A DNA stretch of 45,918 nt from an uncultured Bacteroides sp. (GCA_905201685.1 CAJKOW010000012.1:1-45918), one strand, 5' to 3'; numbered from the stretch's first letter, positions 19,701 to 28,181 are shown. Numbers and translations are program-made. The notes: generated by a model not told the origin, from the sequence alone.

Positions 19701-19863
19701 CACTGGCACCCGGATAGGAAGCGCTGATTTTCACCACCGGCGGTGTAATCTGGGGATATTGGTCGATAGGGAGCATCGTCAGACCGATGACACCCACAAT
19801 GACTATCAATATGGATATGACAGCCGAAAAGACCGGCCTGTCAATGAAAAAACTTACTTTCAT
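16756..19863 (-). CDS. RND multidrug efflux pump, HAE1 family (AcrB/MexB-like)
   Basis: Inner-membrane proton/drug antiporter of 1035 residues, the normal size for HAE1 pumps. It starts FFIDRPVFSAVISILIVIVG as in AcrB. Helix 4 carries the proton-relay pair in GLVLAIGLVVDDAIVVVENV, and helix 10 carries the partner lysine in VGLAAKNAILIVEFAKDEA. Two large periplasmic loops lie between TM1/2 and TM7/8. Likely substrates are amphiphilic drugs, bile salts or detergents (family knowledge). No local regulator gene is seen. Confidence 0.96.
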   Translation of the reverse strand: MKVSFFIDRPVFSAVISILIVIVGVIGLTMLPIDQYPQITPPVVKISASYPGASALTVSQAVATPIEQELNGTPGMLYMESNSSNSGGFSATVTFDISADPDLAAVEIQNRIKLAESRLPAEVVQNGIEIEKQAASQLMTLCLTSDDPKFDEIYLSNFATINVLDLLRRIPGVGRVSNIGSRYYAMQIWVDPARLANFGLTVQDVQNALKDQNRESAAGVLGQQPVTGLDITIPITAQGRLSSAAQFEEIVLRANADGSLIRLRDVARVSLEAQSYNTESGINGGNAAVLGIYMLPGANAMEVAESVKKTMVEISKNFPEGLSYEFPFDMTTYISESIHEVYKTLFEALFLVIVVVFLSLQSWRATVIPIVAVPISLIGTFGFMLIFGFSLNILTLLGLVLAIGLVVDDAIVVVENVERIMEEEHLSAYEATKKAMDGLTSALIATSLVLAAVFVPVSFLSGITGQLYRQFSVTIAVSVLLSTVVALTLSPVMCSLILKPTDPNKPKNRVFRAINRWLDVGNHRYVATIKRVIKNPRRVMAGFGMVLVLIFVFYRLIPTSFLPVEDQGYFTVELELPEGATLERTRTVTNRAIDFLMNMPEVEYVQNVTGTSPRVGTSQARSQLTVILKEWKERDDTTIDEIMDRVNREFNEYPECKVYLSTPPVIPGLGTSGGFEMQLEARGDATYENLVQAADTLMFYASQRKELSSLSSSLQAEIPQLYFDVDRDKVKMVGVPMADVFSTVKAYTGSVYVNDFNMFNRIYRVYLQAEASYREHRDNINLFFVRGSNGAMIPLTALGNTEYTTGPGSIKRFNMFNTAVIRGTAAQGYSSGQAMDLMEQIAREHLPDNIGIEWSGLSYQEKQAGGQTGMILALVFLFVFLFLAALYESWSIPIAVLLSLPVAALGAYMGVSVCGLENDTYFQIGLVMLVGLAAKNAILIVEFAKDEADAGKDVVEAALHAAHLRFRPILMTSLAFILGMLPMVIASGPGSASRQAIGTGVFFGMIVAVTVGIVLVPFFFVMIYKAKNKLKKVRS

Positions 19864-19886
19864 GCTATTGGTACTGCGTTAGGTGT

Positions 19887-21080
19887 TTACGATTTTTTGT
19901 TTTCTTCTTCTTTCTGTGGCACAGCTTCTCCTACCCGTACCTTGATACCCGGACTGAGTTTGTGATAGCCTTCACTGACCACCATTTCTCCGCGTACCAA
20001 TCCGCGCTCTACCACCACGTTGTTGCCAAACTCCGGTCCCAATTCAATGAAACGGCGTTCAACCGTCGAATCGCGACGCATCACAAACACGTAAGCACCA
20101 CCCTTTTCTATGATAAGCGACTTTTGCGGAATGACCGTAGCATTCTCACGCACATCCAGCAGCAATCTCACTTTCGTAAACTGACCTGGCAACAATACCC
20201 GGTCGGGATTGGGCATCTCTGCACGCACCGAGAATGTACCGGTTTTAGGATCTACCTGCGGCTCGGCAAAATCTACCAGCCCCTTGTACGGATAAACACT
20301 GTTGTCTGGCAATGTAATGGTCACCGTAGGCTGCCACGAACGGGTGGAGTCCTTCTGTCCCAACGTCACGTTACGCTCCTTACTTTTCAGATAGTCAAGT
20401 GCCGTCATGCTGAAGTCCACCAGTACGGTGTCACTCTTGACCACCGTAGCCAGCAGCGATTTTCCGGACGTACCTACCAGCGTCCCAAGATCGACGTAGC
20501 GTTCGCTGATGTGTCCCGAAATCGGCGAGCGAACCCATGTATATCCTAATTCCTGTTCTGCCTGGTCAAGGTCGGCCTGACTCATACCCATACTTGCCAC
20601 CGCCGTTTCATAGGCAGCAATGGCATTGTCTAAATCCAGCTGGCTGGCTGCATTCTGTTCGAACAACGGGCGGATACGCTCCAGGTCACGTTTGGTTTTA
20701 CGCACCGATGCCGAGTCTTTCCGCAATTGGGCACGCGCCTTGTCCGCTTTGGCACGGTATTGTCTGGGGTCAATGACAAACAAGACCTGATTTTTGGTCA
20801 CATAGGTACCTTCGGCGAACTCCATGCTTTCCAGAAATCCTTCCACACGGGCACGTACTTCCACAAATTGTTGCGCTCTGATACGTCCCACATAATCACC
20901 ATATATTTCCACGTCTTCCGTAGCGGCTGGTTCCACCATCACGATAGGAACTTGAGGTTGAACTTTCTCGGGCCATGTCCAGATAACATATCCGGCAATC
21001 AATACGACCATGCATACAATCATGCCTATCACCCTTTTTCTTTTCAGCTTCAATTCTTTTTTTGTAAAAAATAGTTTCAT
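19887..21080 (-). CDS. RND efflux periplasmic adaptor (AcrA/MexA-like membrane fusion protein)
   Basis: Adaptor bridging the pump and the outer-membrane channel; 397 residues. An N-terminal membrane anchor (about 17-34, RVIGMIVCMVVLIAGYVIW) is not followed by a lipobox cysteine. Half-lipoyl motifs (VRARVEGFLESMEFAEGTYV and ELGYTWVRSPISGHISERYV) flank a coiled-coil hairpin with the conserved FEQNAASQLDLDNA. The beta-barrel region has NPDRVLLPGQFTKVRL. First gene of the operon; the pump starts 23 bases after its stop. A short Lys/Glu-rich C-terminal tail follows. Confidence 0.94.
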   Translation of the reverse strand: MKLFFTKKELKLKRKRVIGMIVCMVVLIAGYVIWTWPEKVQPQVPIVMVEPAATEDVEIYGDYVGRIRAQQFVEVRARVEGFLESMEFAEGTYVTKNQVLFVIDPRQYRAKADKARAQLRKDSASVRKTKRDLERIRPLFEQNAASQLDLDNAIAAYETAVASMGMSQADLDQAEQELGYTWVRSPISGHISERYVDLGTLVGTSGKSLLATVVKSDTVLVDFSMTALDYLKSKERNVTLGQKDSTRSWQPTVTITLPDNSVYPYKGLVDFAEPQVDPKTGTFSVRAEMPNPDRVLLPGQFTKVRLLLDVRENATVIPQKSLIIEKGGAYVFVMRRDSTVERRFIELGPEFGNNVVVERGLVRGEMVVSEGYHKLSPGIKVRVGEAVPQKEEENKKS

Positions 21081-21519
21081 GCTTGTTTGTTTATTAAATT
21101 TAACCCTGTTATTTTTCTATATAAAGAGCAAGTCCGATGCCAAAAACCGCATATCAAATACAAATATATGCAAATAACTCGTTTTCAACAAATAAAGCCG
21201 ATTAAATTCCAAACATACGTCAACATGCTTATACAATTTGTGTAGAAAATCCACATCGGTCTGTAGATTTTTTCCACACTTCCGTCCCTTTCTGTTCTCT
21301 CTCCGTCGCCCCCTCCCCTGCCCAACCCTAAAAATATCTCAAATTATTTCCATCCATCGATAAAAAGCACTATCTTTACCGAGAATAAGTATTCAAGTTG
21401 CGCAAGCCGATGCGGCCTCTGTCACTCGGCTGTACTCACACTTACGAAGGGAGGCAATCCGTTCAGACTTGGGCAACAGACAAGGAAACAATTGTTTAAC
21501 CCCCAAAACAGAAAAAATT
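21081..21519. other. Divergent intergenic region between the efflux operon and the acyltransferase operon
   Basis: No gene is visible. It contains the efflux -7 motif at 21161-21168. On the other strand a weak TATCTTTA near 21371 is the only promoter candidate for the following operon, which would give a leader of about 135 bases. A forward frame extends to 21469, but its first 17 codons do not resemble coding sequence of the downstream gene. Confidence 0.4.
21161..21168 (-). promoter_or_regulatory. Putative -7 promoter motif for the RND efflux operon
   Basis: The reverse strand reads TATATTTG (TAnnTTTG), 81 bases upstream of the adaptor ATG. Confidence 0.45.
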
Positions 21520-21789
21520 ATGGCAAGCAGAAAAGAATTAAAAAAGAACGTCAACTATATTGCAGGCGAATTGTTCACCGAATGCCTGGTCATCAGCAAA
21601 TGTGTACCCGGCGTGGATCAGCAGAAAGCAGACGATCTGATGGGTAAGATTCTGGACATGCAGGACGAATTTGTCTGCCGCATCAGCCACACCGAGCCCG
21701 GCAATGTCAAAGGTTTCTACAAAAAGTTCCAGCTGGATTTCAAGGCAAAGGTGAATGAGATTGTAGAAGAATTGAGTAAATTGGGATAA
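21520..21789 (+). CDS. Small conserved hypothetical protein
   Basis: An 89-residue soluble, probably all-helical protein starting MASRKELKKNVNYIAGELF. It has no signal peptide, membrane segment or motif I can assign. ATG 21520 was chosen over the earlier in-frame ATG at 21469 because it gives a compact charged protein and the upstream codons look non-coding. It is four bases from the acyltransferase gene, so they are probably cotranscribed. Two cysteines occur in the ECLVISKCVPG region. I do not recognise its function. Confidence 0.75.
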   Translation: MASRKELKKNVNYIAGELFTECLVISKCVPGVDQQKADDLMGKILDMQDEFVCRISHTEPGNVKGFYKKFQLDFKAKVNEIVEELSKLG

Positions 21790-21793
21790 ACAG

Positions 21794-22348
21794 ATGAAGA
21801 AAGCCTTTTATCGCTTTATCTTCCACCGCCTACTGGGATGGAAAACCTGCCTGACAGTGCCCAACTACGACAAGTGCGTCATCTGCGCGGCTCCCCATAC
21901 CTCCAATTGGGATCTTTTCATCGGGAAGCTGTTCTATGGTGCTCTCGGACGTAAGGCCTGTTTCATGATGAAGAAAGAATGGTTTTTCTTCCCATTAGGC
22001 ATACTTTTCAAGGCAATGGGAGGCATCCCGGTCAACCGTGACAAACGAACTTCCATGGTGGACCAGATGGCCGAGCGCTTCGCAAAGAACGACCAATTCC
22101 ACTTGGCCATCACCCCCGAAGGTACCCGCAAGGCCAATCCCGACTGGAAAAAGGGATTCTACTACATTGCCCTGAAAGCTCAGGTCCCCATCGTACTCAT
22201 TGGCATAGATTATCCGTCGAAAACGATCAGTGCGACCAAAGTGGTCATCCCGACAGGAGATTTTGAAAACGAAATGCGCGAGATCAAACGCTATTTCAAG
22301 TCTTTCCACGGGAAAAATCCCGCCAACTTCACGACCGGAGAAGTTTAA
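21794..22348 (+). CDS. 1-acyl-glycerol-3-phosphate acyltransferase-like protein (PlsC family)
   Basis: A 184-residue acyltransferase-fold protein. The catalytic HxxxxD motif is at AAPHTSNWDLFIGK (about residues 33-46), and the phosphate-binding block is AITPEGTRKANPDWKKGFYY (about 107-126). GGIPVNRDKR is the third conserved block. It is shorter than PlsC (about 240) and lacks an obvious N-terminal membrane helix, matching small Bacteroidetes homologues. It probably acylates a phospholipid precursor at the inner membrane face; the true acceptor is unknown. It sits between a small protein and the amidase gene on one strand with tight spacing. Confidence 0.85.
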   Translation: MKKAFYRFIFHRLLGWKTCLTVPNYDKCVICAAPHTSNWDLFIGKLFYGALGRKACFMMKKEWFFFPLGILFKAMGGIPVNRDKRTSMVDQMAERFAKNDQFHLAITPEGTRKANPDWKKGFYYIALKAQVPIVLIGIDYPSKTISATKVVIPTGDFENEMREIKRYFKSFHGKNPANFTTGEV

Positions 22349-22367
22349 CCTTACACCCATCAGCCCC

Positions 22368-23186
22368 ATGGATCCATTGCGCATCAGCCTTTTACAAACC
22401 AATATTGCCTGGGAAAATAAAACCGAGAATCTGCGTCGGCTCCACCGGCAACTACAGGAGCTTCACGGCCGGACAGACCTCGCCGTGCTACCCGAGATGT
22501 TCTCTACCGGCTTCTGCATGTCTCCCGGTCCTTTAGCCGAAACCACCGATGGAAGAACCATTACCACCCTCCTCCAATGGGCACAACGCTATCAGATAGC
22601 ACTTGCCGGAAGCTTCATAGCCTGCCAGTCCGTCCCTTCTTCATCATCAGCCATGCGCTACTTCAACCGGGCCTTTTTTATCACCCCCGAGGGCGAATGT
22701 CATTTCTACGACAAACGCCACCTGTTCCGCATCGGCATGGAAGGCGAACAATATACAGCCGGACACCACCGCCCCATCGTCACCTACAAAGGCTGGCACA
22801 TTCTCTTGCAGATTTGCTACGACCTGCGCTTCCCGGTATGGAGCCGTAACGTAAACAACGGATACGACCTGCTGATCTACGTAGCCAACTGGCCCACGGC
22901 CCGTCGCCCTGTGTGGGACGTCCTGCTTCAGGCACGTGCCCTCGAAAACCTCTGCTACACTTGTGGCATCAACAGAGTTGGCATCGACGGCAACGGCTTG
23001 CCCTACAACGGTGGCAGCACCCTGTATTCGCCCAAAGGGAAAATCTTAGCCGCCGTACCAGACGACAAGGAGGGCATTGCCACGGCAACACTCTCCTTCG
23101 ACGACCTGAAAATGTTCAGGGAAAAATTTCCTGTCTGGCTGGATGCCGACAGATTTACTATTTCTTCAGATAATAATTCACGGTAG
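22368..23186 (+). CDS. Omega-amidase-type carbon-nitrogen hydrolase (nitrilase superfamily, YafV/NIT2-like)
   Basis: A 272-residue cytoplasmic amidase. The Glu-Lys-Cys triad is visible: LAVLPEMFSTGFC (Glu), FYDKRHLFRIG (Lys) and LLQICYDLRFPVW (Cys). The motifs fit the omega-amidase branch that hydrolyses 2-oxoglutaramate or 2-oxosuccinamate (family knowledge; substrate inferred). Start ATG 22368 gives MDPLRISLLQTNIAWENK, the normal N-terminus; the frame is open 46 codons further upstream inside the acyltransferase gene. Its 3' end overlaps the convergent SIMPL gene by 29 bases. Confidence 0.9.
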   Translation: MDPLRISLLQTNIAWENKTENLRRLHRQLQELHGRTDLAVLPEMFSTGFCMSPGPLAETTDGRTITTLLQWAQRYQIALAGSFIACQSVPSSSSAMRYFNRAFFITPEGECHFYDKRHLFRIGMEGEQYTAGHHRPIVTYKGWHILLQICYDLRFPVWSRNVNNGYDLLIYVANWPTARRPVWDVLLQARALENLCYTCGINRVGIDGNGLPYNGGSTLYSPKGKILAAVPDDKEGIATATLSFDDLKMFREKFPVWLDADRFTISSDNNSR

Positions 23187-23859
23187 TCACTACACGGATG
23201 CTCTTAATATAAGGTGTATTCGCATCACGGTCCGAAATCGTAAACTGTCCCTGCGAAGCATTCCTTATTTTGCCCAACTTACTGTCCGAATCCTTGGCAA
23301 ATTTTTCCGCTGCGGCACGTGCATTCTTGGTGGCTTCCTCTATCATCTGGGGCTTTACATCGTTCAGTCCCGTAAACTCGTAAACCACGCTGTAGCGGTA
23401 ATCACCTCCCGTTATCGCAATGCCCTGCTTCATCAGTTCAGCCTGTTCCGACATCAGCTTGCGCACCTTGTCCACATTCTTCGACGTGACGGTAATCACC
23501 GAAGTGGCATTGTAACGATAGTTCACGTTACGGTCGGCATAACGCTCTGCCTGCATGTCAATAATCTCCGGTGGTGCGATGCTGATTTCTTCCTCACCGA
23601 TTCCGTTCGACTTCAGAAACTGAACAATCGCTTCGTTCTTCTGCTCCAAATTGGCATACAGCACGGCCGGATCATTCCCGATGTCCTTATACATCAGCGG
23701 CCACACCACCTTGTCTGCAGGCACTTCCATTTCGGCCAGTCCTTTTACCGTCACCACCCGATCCTTGTCTCTAAAATCATTGATACCGTTCCGTATCATT
23801 ACACCTAACATAATGATACCAATAGCGATAATAATCGCCTCAAATCTCCAGTTTTTCAT
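23158..23859 (-). CDS. SIMPL domain (DUF541) protein
   Basis: A 233-residue envelope protein with one N-terminal membrane segment (about 7-22, EAIIIAIGIIMLGVMI), acting as anchor or uncleaved signal. A SIMPL/DUF541 domain follows (about 35-230): RVVTVKGLAEMEVPADKV at the start and a C-terminal half with EATKNARAAAEKFAKDSDS. The molecular role of the family is poorly defined (stress-linked periplasmic proteins). The end overlaps the convergent nitrilase gene by 29 bases, so there is no room for a separate terminator. Confidence 0.88.
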   Translation of the reverse strand: MKNWRFEAIIIAIGIIMLGVMIRNGINDFRDKDRVVTVKGLAEMEVPADKVVWPLMYKDIGNDPAVLYANLEQKNEAIVQFLKSNGIGEEEISIAPPEIIDMQAERYADRNVNYRYNATSVITVTSKNVDKVRKLMSEQAELMKQGIAITGGDYRYSVVYEFTGLNDVKPQMIEEATKNARAAAEKFAKDSDSKLGKIRNASQGQFTISDRDANTPYIKSIRVVTTVNYYLKK

Positions 23860-23910
23860 GTTATTTTCTAATTAATTTAATTCAAGTTATAGGAGTTAGA
23901 ATAAGTTATC

Positions 23911-24058
23911 GAGGGTGTATCAAATTAGGAAACTGCTTTCCTTTAGGCACGGATTACACGGAATTTCGCGGATGATTATTCTTCTTTCTCGGTGTTTTTC
24001 CGTGTAATCCGTGCCTAAAAATAACAAGATGTCAGTTACTTTTAGTTTTGACAAACCC
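23911..24058. mobile_element. MITE-like palindromic element (GAGGGTGT... ends)
   Basis: The ends GAGGGTGTATCAAA and TTTTGACAAACCC are near-perfect inverted repeats. Inside, TTAGGCACGGATTACACGG pairs with CCGTGTAATCCGTGCCTAA, giving a long hairpin. No coding capacity. Related units are at 27991-28148, 33700-33819, 37534-37642 and 44455-44604. The unit is flanked by AACTTC/GAAGTT-rich repeat DNA, into which it may have inserted. Confidence 0.65.
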
Positions 24059-24062
24059 TTTT

Positions 24063-24165
24063 GGAGTTAAAGCCAATAGATGAAGTGTATGGCCTGTATC
24101 CTTTTCACAAAAGTATCGGCTTAACTCCTTAACTTCTTAACTCCTCTAACTCCTGCAAGTTCAAA
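24063..24165 (+). repeat. Composite intergenic repeat, left copy
   Basis: GGAGTTAAAGCCAATAGATG through GGCCTGTATCCTTTTCACAA to a run of TTAACTCC units. The same sequence recurs on the opposite strand at 44371-44452, also directly next to a GAGGGTGT-type element. The rest of the 23860-24456 gap (24170-24456) holds only the nagA promoter and leader. Confidence 0.75.
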
Positions 24166-24380
24166 GATAGCTCTCTTCAAATCAGTACATTCGCACTTGA
24201 ATATATAACACAGACAGTTCCCAAAATACCTATTCACCAAGTCCTGTTTTTAGATATTTAAAGCACATTTTACAAACATTCAGAAATCGAAAGCTTCCTC
24301 TCCTCCCACAAATCATCAGCCATTTTGACTTTTTAAATAAAATCCGAGGCAAAAAAAATGCATAATAGGCAAAAAGTCCC

Positions 24381-24388
24381 TACATTTG
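24381..24388 (+). promoter_or_regulatory. Putative -7 promoter motif for nagA
   Basis: TACATTTG (TAnnTTTG) ends 68 bases before the nagA ATG. The leader between them contains two small inverted repeats, ACTTGAAGCAAGT and GTTGTCGTACAAC, which could be regulatory, though nothing identifies a regulator. Confidence 0.55.
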
Positions 24389-24456
24389 TAACTTGAAGCA
24401 AGTTGTCGTACAACGACCTGCCCAATACTTAACATACTAACTAACCACTAAATCCT

Positions 24457-25623
24457 ATGTTGACTCAATTAATCAACGCACGCATCCTCACCCCCCAGGG
24501 ATGGCTGAAAGACGGTTCCGTCCTGATACGGGACAACAAGATTCTGGAGGTGACCAATTGCGACTTAGCCGTCATCGGCGCACAGCTGGTCGATGTCAAG
24601 GGCATGTATGTCTTGCCCGGCGGCGTAGAGATCCATGCACATGGCGGAGGAGGCCGCGACTTTATGGAGTGCACAGAAGATGCGTTCCGCACAGCCGTCA
24701 GCACCCACATGCGCTACGGCACTACCAGCATTTTTCCCACCCTGTCGTCTTCCACGATTCCCATGATCGAACAGGCTGCCGATACCTGCACCAGACTGAT
24801 GCAGGAAAAAGACAGTCCCATCCTCGGACTGCACCTCGAAGGCCACTACCTGAACATGGCAATGGCAGGCGGACAGATGCCCGAAAACATCAAGAACCCC
24901 GATCCCAACGAATACATTCCCATTGTCGAACGGTGGAATTGCATCAAGCGCTGGGATGCCGCCCCCGAACTGCCGGGTGCCATGCAGTTTGGCAAATACA
25001 TTTCTGCCAAAGGCATCCTTGCCGCCGTGGCACACACGCAGGCCGAATTCGAAGACATACGTACCGCCTACGAAGCCGGATACACCCATGCCACCCATTT
25101 CTACAATGCCATGCCGGGCTTCCACAAGCGCCGCGAGTATAAATACGAAGGCACCGTGGAGAGCATCTATCTGCTGGACGACATGACGGTCGAAGTCGTT
25201 GCCGACGGCATACACGTTCCTCCCACCATCCTGAGGTTGGTCTATAAGATAAAAGGTGTCGAACGTACCTGTCTCATTACCGATGCTCTGGCCTGCGCAG
25301 CCAGCGACAGCCACGAGGCGTTCGACCCGCGCGTCATCATCGAAGACGGCGTATGCAAACTGGCCGACCGTTCCGCACTGGCCGGTAGCATCGCCACCAT
25401 GGATCGCCTGATACGCACCATGGTGCAGAAAGCCGATATTCCTTTGGCCGACGCAGTACGTATGGCCTCCGAAACTCCGGCACGCGTCATGGGTGTTTAC
25501 GACCGCAAGGGTTCGTTGCAGAAAGGCAAAGACGCCGACATCATGGTCATGGACGACGATCTCAAGATCAGAGCCGTATGGTCGATGGGACGACTGATTC
25601 CCGAGACTGATACGATTTCATAA
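24457..25623 (+). CDS. nagA: N-acetylglucosamine-6-phosphate deacetylase
   Basis: Amidohydrolase removing the acetyl group from GlcNAc-6-phosphate, used for amino-sugar catabolism and peptidoglycan recycling. It has 388 residues, as usual. Metal and active-site features: VEIHAHGGGGRDF (His60, His62), LGLHLEGHYLN (metal Glu), ATHFYNAMPG (His) and TCLITDALAC (catalytic Asp). SLQKGKDADIMVMDDD near the end is the standard amidohydrolase closing motif. Next on the same strand is the NagB-like/PIG-L fusion, 373 bases downstream. Confidence 0.95.
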   Translation: MLTQLINARILTPQGWLKDGSVLIRDNKILEVTNCDLAVIGAQLVDVKGMYVLPGGVEIHAHGGGGRDFMECTEDAFRTAVSTHMRYGTTSIFPTLSSSTIPMIEQAADTCTRLMQEKDSPILGLHLEGHYLNMAMAGGQMPENIKNPDPNEYIPIVERWNCIKRWDAAPELPGAMQFGKYISAKGILAAVAHTQAEFEDIRTAYEAGYTHATHFYNAMPGFHKRREYKYEGTVESIYLLDDMTVEVVADGIHVPPTILRLVYKIKGVERTCLITDALACAASDSHEAFDPRVIIEDGVCKLADRSALAGSIATMDRLIRTMVQKADIPLADAVRMASETPARVMGVYDRKGSLQKGKDADIMVMDDDLKIRAVWSMGRLIPETDTIS

Positions 25624-25885
25624 GTTTTAAGTTTTTGAGTTTTTAAGTTTTTAAGTTATTAAGTTTTTAAGTTAACTCAAGTTTCGCAAGGGCGAATTGA
25701 AAATCGACGAAGTCAAACTTGTAGAAGTTAAAGGAGTTAGAAGAAGTTATCGCCCACTATGCATTTACTATTACGAAACTATCGGCTTTAACTTCTAACA
25801 GAGCAAAGCAGAGTGATAACTTCTATAACTTCTTAACTTCCAGGAAAGTATTACATGCGAAACTTAAATAAGTTTATAAGTTTGG
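25622..25885. repeat. Intergenic repeat block between nagA and the NagB-like gene
   Basis: The block begins with a tandem run of TTTTTAAGTT/TTTTTGAGTT units (25622-25680), then GGCGAATTGAAAATCGACGA (shared with the element ending near 35637), then AACTTCTAACAGAGCAAAGC and following bases to about 25868, which recur inverted at 44270-44340. Nothing gene-like is seen in 25624-25996, and no TAnnTTTG motif was found directly before the next gene. Confidence 0.65.
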
Positions 25886-25996
25886 AGTTTTTGAGTTGGT
25901 GGGGTGGTGTTGCAGATTTGTTTTTGCACCATCGGCGACCGGTCAGCTGAAAGACTCCCTGAAAAAGATGATAACCATTTATAATATTCCAATTTT

Positions 25997-27988
25997 ATGA
26001 AAACCAATCTTAGTTCTCAAATTACCCTCAACCGGGTTTCTCCCAGGTACTACAGACCTGAGAATGCATTCGAACGGTCAGTCCTCACCCGATTGGAAAA
26101 GATCCCGACTGACATTTACGAATCCCCCGAGGAAGGCGCCAATCAGATAGCCCTTGATATAGCGCAGATCATCCGCGACAAGCAAAAGGCCGGACGTTTC
26201 TGTGTGTTGGCACTGGCCGGAGGCAATTCTCCGCGTAATGTTTACTCTGCCCTGGTCCGCATGCACCGCGAAGAAGGGCTTAGCTTCCGCAACGTCATCG
26301 TATTCAACCTCTATGAATATTATCCCCTCGCCGAAAACGCCGTTAGCAGCAACCTCAATTCACTGAAAGAAATGCTGCTGAACCATGTCGATATCGACCC
26401 GCAAAATATATTCAGCCCCAACGGAAGCATTGCCAAAGACACCATCTTCGAGTATTGCCGCCTCTACGAGCAACGCATCGAGAGCTTCGGCGGCATCGAT
26501 GTCGCCGTACTTGGCATCGGACGTGTGGGCAACATCGGCTTTAACGAACCGGGATCACGTCTCAACTCCACCACCCGACTGATACTGCTGGACAACGCTT
26601 CCCGCAACGAGGCTTCCAAAATGTTCGGAAACATCGAGAGTACCCCCATCAGCTCCATCACCATGGGCGTATCTACCATCCTTGGTGCCAAGAAGGTGTA
26701 CCTGATGGCATGGGGCGAAGAAAAGGCCCAGATGATTCAGGAGTGTGTCGAAGGCAACATCACCGACACCATCCCCGCTTCGTACCTGCAGACACACAAC
26801 AACGCCCACGTCGCCATCGACCTGGCAGCCGCCGCCTACCTCACCCGCATTCAGCGCCCGTGGCTGGTCACTTCGTGCGAATGGAACGACAAGCTCATCC
26901 GCAGCGCCATTGTCTGGCTGTGCCAGCTCACCGGCAAACCCATCCTGAAGCTGACCAACAAGGACTACAACGAAAACGGCCTGAGCGAACTGCTGGCACT
27001 CTACGGCTCTGCCTACAATGTCAACATCAAGATATTCAACGACCTGCAGCACACCATCACCGGCTGGCCCGGCGGCAAACCCAATGCCGACGATACCTAC
27101 CGGCCCGAGCGTGCCAAACCGTACCCGAAACGTGTCATCGTATTCTCTCCCCATCCCGACGACGACGTCATCTCCATGGGTGGCACCATCCGCCGTCTGG
27201 TCGAGCAGAAGCACGATGTCCACATCGCTTACGAAACCTCCGGCAACATTGCCGTCGGCGACGAAGAAGTGATCCGCTTCCTGCATTTCATCAACGGCTT
27301 CAACCAGATCTTCAACAACAGCGAAGACCAGGTCATCAACGAGAAATACGCCGAAATCCGCAAATACCTGCGCGAGAAGCAGGATGGCGACATGGACACG
27401 CGCGACATCCTGACCATCAAGGGACTGATTCGTCGGGGCGAAGCCCGTACAGCCTGTACGTACAACAACATTCCCCTCGACCACTGCCACTTCCTCGACC
27501 TGCCCTTCTACGAGACAGGTAAAATCCAGAAAACCCCCATCAGCGAAGCCGATGTCGAAATCGTACGCAACCTGATGCGCGAAGTGAAGCCCCACCAGAT
27601 TTTTGTTGCCGGCGACCTTGCCGACCCGCACGGCACACACCGTGTCTGCACCGACGCCGTCTTTGCTGCCATCGACCTCGAGAAGGAAGAAGGTGCTGAA
27701 TGGCTGAAGGACTGCCGCATCTGGATGTACCGCGGAGCATGGGCCGAGTGGGAAATCGAAAACATCGAGATGGCCGTTCCCATCAGTCCCGAGGAACTGC
27801 GCGCCAAGCGCAACTCCATCCTCAAGCATCAGTCGCAGATGGAGAGTGCCCCCTTCCTCGGCAACGACGAACGCCTGTTCTGGCAACGCAGCGAAGACCG
27901 CAACCGGGCTACCGCCAACCTCTACAACAAGTTGGGCCTTGCCAGCTACGAAGCCATGGAAGCTTTCGTCGAATATATTCCTTTATAA
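25997..27988 (+). CDS. NagB-like (non-catalytic) domain fused to a PIG-L/LmbE-type deacetylase
   Basis: A 663-residue two-domain protein. Residues about 25-290 align with glucosamine-6-phosphate deaminase (LALAGGNSPRNVYSALVRMH; GFNEPGSRLNSTTR), but key residues are changed: E. coli Asp72 is Tyr106 (FNLYEYYPL), and the GNDGH active-site loop reads GRVGN (Asp141 to Val177, His143 to Asn179). Residues about 378-600 form a PIG-L deacetylase with the metal motif SPHPDDDVISMGG (386-390) and a later DPHGTHR (543-549). Similar long fusions are known in Bacteroides and are often labelled NagB. By context with nagA it probably acts on amino sugars, perhaps deacetylating with the NagB part as binding module (inference). 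Confidence 0.9.
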   Translation: MKTNLSSQITLNRVSPRYYRPENAFERSVLTRLEKIPTDIYESPEEGANQIALDIAQIIRDKQKAGRFCVLALAGGNSPRNVYSALVRMHREEGLSFRNVIVFNLYEYYPLAENAVSSNLNSLKEMLLNHVDIDPQNIFSPNGSIAKDTIFEYCRLYEQRIESFGGIDVAVLGIGRVGNIGFNEPGSRLNSTTRLILLDNASRNEASKMFGNIESTPISSITMGVSTILGAKKVYLMAWGEEKAQMIQECVEGNITDTIPASYLQTHNNAHVAIDLAAAAYLTRIQRPWLVTSCEWNDKLIRSAIVWLCQLTGKPILKLTNKDYNENGLSELLALYGSAYNVNIKIFNDLQHTITGWPGGKPNADDTYRPERAKPYPKRVIVFSPHPDDDVISMGGTIRRLVEQKHDVHIAYETSGNIAVGDEEVIRFLHFINGFNQIFNNSEDQVINEKYAEIRKYLREKQDGDMDTRDILTIKGLIRRGEARTACTYNNIPLDHCHFLDLPFYETGKIQKTPISEADVEIVRNLMREVKPHQIFVAGDLADPHGTHRVCTDAVFAAIDLEKEEGAEWLKDCRIWMYRGAWAEWEIENIEMAVPISPEELRAKRNSILKHQSQMESAPFLGNDERLFWQRSEDRNRATANLYNKLGLASYEAMEAFVEYIPL

Positions 27989-27990
27989 AG

Positions 27991-28148
27991 GAGAGTGTGT
28001 CAAAGCCAAAAGTGGCTGACCTTTTGTTATTTTGTCATTCTGAGCAAAGCGAAGAATCTCGAAAGCAGTTATTCATGTATCAAGATCCTTCACTTCGTTC
28101 AGGATGACATTACATAATGAATATACTTTCCCATTTTGACACACCCTC
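27991..28148. mobile_element. MITE-like palindromic element (GAGAGTGTGTCAAA ends)
   Basis: GAGAGTGTGTCAAA at the left and TTTTGACACACCCTC at the right are inverted ends. Inside, GTCATTCTGAGCAAAGCGAA pairs imperfectly with TTCACTTCGTTCAGGATGAC. It begins two bases after the stop of the NagB-like gene and ends 33 bases before the next ATG; it may also act as a terminator. Confidence 0.65.
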
Positions 28149-28181
28149 CTTTCCTGCCACTTTATTACAAATATTTTCCCG

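Noticed and set aside
18847..19965. A 372-codon forward ORF antisense to the RND pump gene
   Set aside because: The pump is unambiguous on the other strand; the shadow is rich in His, Arg and Gln with no known motif.
26555..27886. A 443-codon ORF antisense to the NagB-like/PIG-L gene
   Set aside because: It is a shadow frame produced by the C/G-rich third positions of a well-supported gene; its translation is repetitive in Val, Gly and Asp with no domain.
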